A model generated the notes under the pieces. The model was not told the DNA's origin. It did no database searches and saw only the letters and a list, made by a program, of their open reading frames with translations. The position numbers were made by a program, and so were the translations under genes. Source: Pisolithus tinctorius (Eukaryota; Basidiomycota; Agaricomycetes; Boletales; Pisolithaceae). Taken from it: a stretch of 64,000 nt of DNA. Within the stretch, counting starts at the first letter, position 1. Every line of letters begins with the position of its first letter. Shown in pieces: positions 59,310 to 64,000 of this stretch. Location of the stretch: the NCBI GenBank assembly GCA_024663395.1, contig JANFAH010000006.1, positions 2,852,001 through 2,916,000 on the forward strand, given 5' to 3'.

Positions 59310-60347
59310 ATGTCTGTCCCTGTTCAACACCCTGTTTATTACTTTCAACATGGCATGCATGTCTTTCGTGTGCGTATCTCCCTGTTTCAAAATATGTTAT
59401 CATTCTGACATCTTTTGATAGGTCGAAAATATGCTTTACAGGTTGCATGGCGATATCCTCAGTAGCCACTCCCTCACTTTCAAGGAAATGTTTGAGCATG
59501 CTGGAACCAGCTCGTCTTCCGATGAGAAAAGTGACGATGAAAGCGATGGAAAAGGTGATGGGGAGTGTGAGGGAGACTGTGACAAGCGGCCTATTTGTCT
59601 TTCAGACGAGCAGCAAGCTCCGTTTGACTTGTTTCTTGATCATATCTATGGCCAGTAGGTCTTTTTTTTCCCTCTCAATGTGGATTTTGCTTTGACCACT
59701 TCCACAGTTCACGTCATGTGGGTACTGCTGAGGCCTATTCTCACCAAGAAATGCGAGAGTTGCTGGGATTCGTCCAGAAGTACCGATGTGGAGCCACGCG
59801 ACGCTTTGCCATTGCTCACGTCTGGCACGAAAGATTTGCTTATCATCCATCGGAATTTGTCAGGCTAGGTTGCGATTTCCACATCCCGAAGGTTTTCACC
59901 CGCGGTTTCAAGGAGCTCCTCCACTTTCCGCTCAAGGAGATTAGCAAGGAGCATCGTCGGTTGATAGGTGAGAAGGTATTCGTTGCGGTGGTGTACGTGA
60001 AAGCCATGCTCGACGAGCACCACAAAATTATTGCTTGCGAAGAACCCACTATCCTCTCTCATGCAGATGATTGCCGAAACCCGACAGCGTGTCAAGAAGA
60101 CTGGCACGCTGTTTGGTGGAATGGAATGGGCCGCTTTCTCCTCGATGGAAGAAACCCACAGCCATATTTCGACGCCGTTAAGCGTTTTCGCAAGATGCAG
60201 TTTGGTCGAATGGCTCCCGGCTGTCAAAAACTTATGTTTCAGGTGCTCGAGCGTGGGGTCGCCTTTAAGTACGCCGATACTTTCATTACGGACGTTTGTC
60301 AAGGGCTCGTAGACGATTTAGGTATTAACAGTGACTGGTTTTCCTAG
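59310..60347 (+). CDS. BTB/POZ protein carried by the transposon
   Basis: Exons 59310-59369, 59422-59654 and 59708-60347 give 310 residues in one frame. The BTB domain begins at once (HPVYYFQHGMHVFRVENMLYRLHGDILSSHS, written here in parts: HPVYYFQHGMHVF, then LYRLHGDIL, then FKEMFE). An acidic Ser/Asp/Glu insertion interrupts it, and FDLFLDHIYG closes it. The rest is helical (FVQKYRCGATRRFAIAHVW and ISKEHRRLIGEKVFVAVVYV), as in other agaricomycete BTB proteins. It differs from the five-copy array family and was not derived from it recently. It ends 29 bases before the right repeat. All three exons are intact, so it may be expressed and would move with the element. Confidence 0.85.
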
Positions 60348-60376
60348 TTAGCTTTCTATATATTCCTCCCTTCATC

Positions 60377-60624
60377 GAATACACTGTCGCATTCTCCAAC
60401 TTGCTAAGTCTGAAAGCGAACTAAGTACAAAGGCAGTGCGGTAGAGCACAAAGTACACTACAACTCAACTAAGGCAAAACGCGGCGAGGGTACAAAATGT
60501 GCGGCACAGGCATTACATCAGCGCGGCCAGCTGGGGAAAAAAGCGCGGTGGCGCTACAAAACGCGCAGGAATAAATGTGCAGATGCAACGCGCGCGGGAA
60601 TAAATGTGCAGATCTAACGCCATA
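60377..60624 (-). repeat. Right terminal inverted repeat
   Basis: Reverse complement of the left repeat with few mismatches and without the 20-base duplication. It ends ...GATCTAACGCCATA at 60624. Confidence 0.9.
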
Positions 60625-60630
60625 CGTTCA
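60625..60630. repeat. Target site duplication, right
   Basis: CGTTCA, identical to 53100-53105. Confidence 0.85.
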
Positions 60631-61936
60631 AATAGTACCCCATCAGTTCAGAATAGTGACGACTCGTGACGGAGCAGGGGTAGAATGGGTGTGATTCTTC
60701 TCAAGGAACAAGTGGTTATCCTCGAGATTGCCCGTGCCTCGTGGTTAGGTATAGACTACCTACTTAAGCTGTTCTGACAAGGTGAGTGAATGCCTCGACG
60801 ACCACACGGGAAGTACTTCACTGCATATTCATTTAGTATGTCATATCAATAACACTGACCATCTATTTTCTGGATTGGGGCAGACTTGAGACAGGAATTC
60901 GTCAAGATTGCTTGTATTGCATTCAATGAACCTGCATGGTGTAATAGTGTCTTCCCTCACCTCGTTGTCCGCCCTGCTTCTTCGTCGGATCACAGTGAAT
61001 GACTCTCGCGTCAATCCCTCACGCACCAGGTATATGTAAAATACATGGTTGATGGCACACTACTGCTTGCAGTGCGCTAGCAGCCTGGGAGTCTCGGCCG
61101 TCTGCACGATCCAAATGTTCTGGTAACCAACGCAGCAGCGAGGACGTGCTGCCGAGGAGAAACACGCCCTTCGAAGAGCGGAGTATACGAAATGGAACGT
61201 CCTTGGTCAGGTTCTGCCAACTACTTAGATCTGGGCGAGCCTCATAACCACTCGGTAATTTGACAACTCGATTGAGTCATCGATAACCTTTTTTGGACTT
61301 AGCTAACTCTTGATGCAGAGAAAATGGCCAACAACCCAAAAGGGAGCAGTGCTGAAGATCCTCTCTTCGGTGCCGTGCACAGTATATATGCTCTTTATTA
61401 TCTAGACTCAGGTGAGGGAGCGTCCTTGCAATGGCAAGCCCCTTCAGCAAGTTCCCATGCAGCCTCGAGGTCAATATAGGTCAACTTGTATCATGCCCTG
61501 CCTCATAATCTGAGCCAGTCGTGAGGGGCAACGAACTCCCAGAAGCACACAGGCCAAGATGCGCTACAAACCTCATACATAGCAAGGTCTTGGATCGGCG
61601 ATCCGGGCAGTGCTCGTTGATCATCAATGGATGTATCGCGGACTCCTAAGTTCTATATCGTCTCCTGCTTGATGAAACCTGATGAAACGCGTCCTTAAAA
61701 GGTCGACGCTGATTCTTTCATGCTTTGCTGTTCCTGCGTAGGTCAGGCATCCTGTACTGTAGCATGAACACTTGATCCTCGGGGCGCGTGCCCGGTTATT
61801 TCTGGGCACTACAAGAACAGATGCTCATCTTACTGATTCTATAAAGGCAGATGGCTTAGGATATGTCCAGGAGCTTGCCTCGAACGCGCGGCGGCCACGC
61901 AGTACTTTCAACGCTCAGTGGACTATCGGAGGTCGT
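60631..61936. other. Intergenic region
   Basis: About 1.3 kb without a supportable gene. The frame of the following lipase is open upstream from 61772 but without a signal peptide at that point, so the upstream part is not taken as coding. Confidence 0.45.
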
Positions 61937-63195
61937 ATGATGTTGTATCTGCTCGCAGTCGCGCTTTTCGGTGCTTCGTCCATTCGTGCGCTCACCACAC
62001 GCCAGACCATTGCTGTTCTGGATTCGTCCCAAGTCGACTCGTACACGCCTTACACTTATTATGCCAGCACTGGGTACTGCAGTGCTGCTCAGACGTTCGC
62101 CTGGGACTGTGGCAGTATGTCTCACTTACCTTCGATATCCTCTGCAGTCTAACACGTGTCTTGGCTTGCAGCCAACTGCGAGGCTAATCCTAGTTTCGTA
62201 CCTGTTGCCTCTGGGGGAAACGGCGACGCTATTCAGTATTGTAAGCATCCTGTTTCGTTTTCACGTGCGAGAGAGTCCATGGGAATGCACCGTTAGGGTA
62301 TGTCGGATATGATCCTCTGCTCAGCACTGTGATCGTCGCGCACCAAGGAACCGACCCTTCCGAGATGTATGTTCTCTCACACTCATATCATTTCATTTTG
62401 GCGTGATAATTCATTCCGATCGTGAAATGGTAGTTTGCCCCTCATCACTGACGCCGACTTCTTCCTTGCGAACCTTGATTCCTCGTTGTTCCCGGGGATT
62501 TCCTCTGACATCAAAGTCCACAACGGATTCAGCGACGCACAGGCGTTGTAGGTTCTCCGCCATCATCATCGCTGCTGCCTCAAATCATCAACGATATATC
62601 ATCATATTACAGGACTGCGACAGACGTTCTCGCGGCTGTGCAGACAACTTTGTCAAAGTATGGAACAATGTGCATCACTTTGGTCGGTCATTCCCTCGGT
62701 AAGTGATGGTCGAATGTTGCACTTCAGGATGGTTTTCATTGATGCTGCGTCCTTATTCCCATTTCGTCAGGAGCGGCCATATCCCTTCTAGACTCCGTCT
62801 ATCTTCCGCTTCACCTCCCCTCAGGCTTGACTTTCCAGACTATCACGTATGGTCTCCCTCGAGTAAGCCTCGCATTCACTCCTCTTGTCTCCCAAAACGC
62901 TTGGCTCAAGCATTGACAGGTCGGTAACCAAGCCTTTGCCGACTACGTGGATGCCAATCTCCATCTCATCCATATCAACAACAAGGAGGATCCAATCCCA
63001 ATCTGTCCAGGAATGTCCCTCGGCTTTGTCCATCCTGCTGGAGAGATTCATATTGAGGATTCTGGAGAGTGGGCTGCGTGTCCTGGACAGGACAATCCGA
63101 GCACTCAGTGCATTGTTGGCGACGTGCCAAATATCTTCGATGGTAACGAATCAGACCATGATGGCCCATATAACGCCATCGAAATGGGTTGTTAG
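61937..63195 (+). CDS. Secreted class 3 lipase
   Basis: Exons 61937-62114, 62172-62240, 62297-62366, 62434-62547, 62613-62698, 62771-62862 and 62920-63195 give 294 residues. The first 20 residues (MMLYLLAVALFGASSIRALT) are a signal peptide. The alpha/beta-hydrolase triad of fungal class 3 lipases is visible: nucleophile Ser in VGHSLG (about 171), Asp in NNKEDPIPICP (about 227) and His in ESDHDGPYN (about 283). Cysteine positions (GYCSAAQ, WDCGTNCEAN, GEWAACPGQDN, CIVGDV) match the extracellular enzymes. It hydrolyses acylglycerols or esters outside the cell. It is intact, close to usual family length, and just outside the transposon. Confidence 0.93.
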
Positions 63196-64000
63196 TGGTG
63201 CAGAGCGTGCACCTTATCGAGGAAGGGCAACGAACGAGTAGACAGCGGGACGGCGGAGAGCGTGGTAAAAGGAAGGCAAGTGTCTTGGAATCAGAAGGGA
63301 TATTGTAGTGTAAGGTTCTCGGATTAACTATCTATTGTAGTTGACTGGGTTAGTTCTGTGGGTCCTTCATGATGACACGCGTACATAATGGTTTACTATG
63401 ACACTATAACATTATTGCACATAAAGGTAGATGTCAGACTCTGAGCCTTTGCAATTGACTCCGCCTACAGATTAGTCTACTAAGGTAGGGCGCTTGATCC
63501 CAAAATGGTGTTCTGCCACCCCGTTGCCCACCTCGTGAACGCAGCATTTATATATGGTCCTGTATTTTGGGCACTTTCCATGGTTCCCCATGCGACCAAA
63601 CGATACGAGGTCTCTTGAGGCAGGCGACCATCCTTTTAACTTCTGCCGAACTTGGGTTCCGATCTCCGGCCCCATATCAGTGTCATTCCTCCTTAACAAA
63701 CGGGCAGGTGTGGTCTTCGAGGTTGCCGTGCTTTCGGGTTTCAGTTGTGTTTGAATTGGTGTGGAGAAGATGCTTGATCCCAGGCGAAGTCGACTACAGA
63801 ACGAGTCAGCGCGTGAAGGAAACACAGGTGCGCAGAAGTCTGCAGAATTCTGGAACCTATCTTAGTTCAATCTTCCGCTGTGAACCTACACGAGGCTCTG
63901 TCGATGAAGAATGGTCCAACGGAGGACTCGCCGATTGAATCCTTTTGGGAAAGAGGTGCTGAAAGGGGACCCAGAGATCTTCAGTCTGTCCATATCATCC
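63196..64000. other. Terminal region of the window
   Basis: No gene can be supported. A minus-strand frame of 117 residues (63825-63472; KLKGWSPASRDLVSFGRMGN, CCVHEVGNGV) and an overlapping plus-strand frame exist, and neither is recognisable. The 3' end of the lipase transcript lies at the start. Confidence 0.4.

Larger units (their letters stand above)
53106..60624. mobile_element. 7.5-kb DNA transposon with long TIRs, integrase-type transposase
   Basis: The element is bounded by inverted repeats of about 268 and 248 bp and a perfect 6-bp target duplication CGTTCA. Its ends read TATGGCG...CGCCATA. Inside, the minus strand carries the companion gene (53418-55130) and the integrase-type transposase (55251-57106). 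The plus strand carries a squalene epoxidase fragment (about 57260-58730) and a BTB gene (59310-60347). The integrase, 6-bp duplication and TAT...ATA termini fit my recollection of the eukaryotic IS3-like (IS3EU) class, but this was not checked. The long near-identical repeats and intact duplication indicate fairly recent insertion, while the transposase looks internally deleted. Confidence 0.88.

Noticed and set aside
53106..60624. Long terminal repeats of a retrotransposon
   Set aside because: The terminal repeats are inverted, not direct, and no reverse transcriptase or gag is present.
63472..63938. Overlapping frames on both strands at the window end
   Set aside because: Neither shows recognisable motifs or a splice structure, so they are mentioned only as part of the terminal region.
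1..64000. tRNA and rRNA genes
   Set aside because: No convincing A and B box pair or rRNA segment was seen while reading; a covariance-model search was not possible.

Overview
This window is nuclear DNA of a filamentous basidiomycete, most probably an agaricomycete (mushroom-forming class). The evidence is dense short introns of about 47-110 bases with GT...AG ends, intact conserved eukaryotic genes on both strands, and several families typical of Agaricomycetes: DUF6698, DUF7918, expanded BTB/POZ genes and an integrase-type DDE transposon. I saw no tRNA, rRNA or CRISPR array. Splice sites below were placed by eye and tested by reading-frame continuity. No RNA data or database search was available.

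Layout. 0-2 kb: DUF6698 gene. 2-3.2 kb: motif-rich spacer and an unassigned broken ORF. 3.3-8.5 kb: an ornithine cyclodeaminase/mu-crystallin-like gene carrying a frameshift, then a truncated and an intact carboxypeptidase S (M20) gene in tandem. 8.9-14.8 kb: replication factor C large subunit (RFC1) divergent from a p31comet-like gene. 16.2-19.7 kb: an agaricomycete-specific coiled-coil protein, an exon-like fragment and a decayed phosphotransferase-like kinase between diverged repeats. 20-22.9 kb: cytochrome c heme lyase divergent from TIM44, two mitochondrial genes sharing 133 bases of promoter. 23.5-29.6 kb: two intact DUF7918 genes, a third remnant and a TIM44 fragment, all products of segmental duplication, surrounding a trypsin-like peptidase gene. 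30.1-35.1 kb: a large Rho1 GEF (DEP-DH-PH-CNH, ROM1/ROM2 type).

37-49.5 kb is a tandem array of five BTB/POZ genes in units of about 2.5-3.0 kb. Copies 2, 4 and 5 are open; copies 1 and 3 are pseudogenes. Each keeps a TATA box 126-135 bases before the ATG. Copy 5 has lost its stop codon and gained a 90-residue glycine-rich, basic-ended tail. 49.8-51.7 kb: GPI-anchored chitin deacetylase with a probable 4-base microexon.

53.1-60.6 kb is the most striking object: a 7,519-bp DNA transposon with about 250-270 bp terminal inverted repeats and a perfect 6-bp target duplication (CGTTCA). It carries an integrase-type transposase gene with an apparent internal deletion and a companion element gene. 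On the opposite strand it holds a 5'-truncated, intron-bearing squalene epoxidase (ERG1) fragment and an intact BTB gene ending about 30 bases from the right repeat. It looks like a large element that picked up host DNA. 61.9-63.2 kb: a secreted class 3 lipase.
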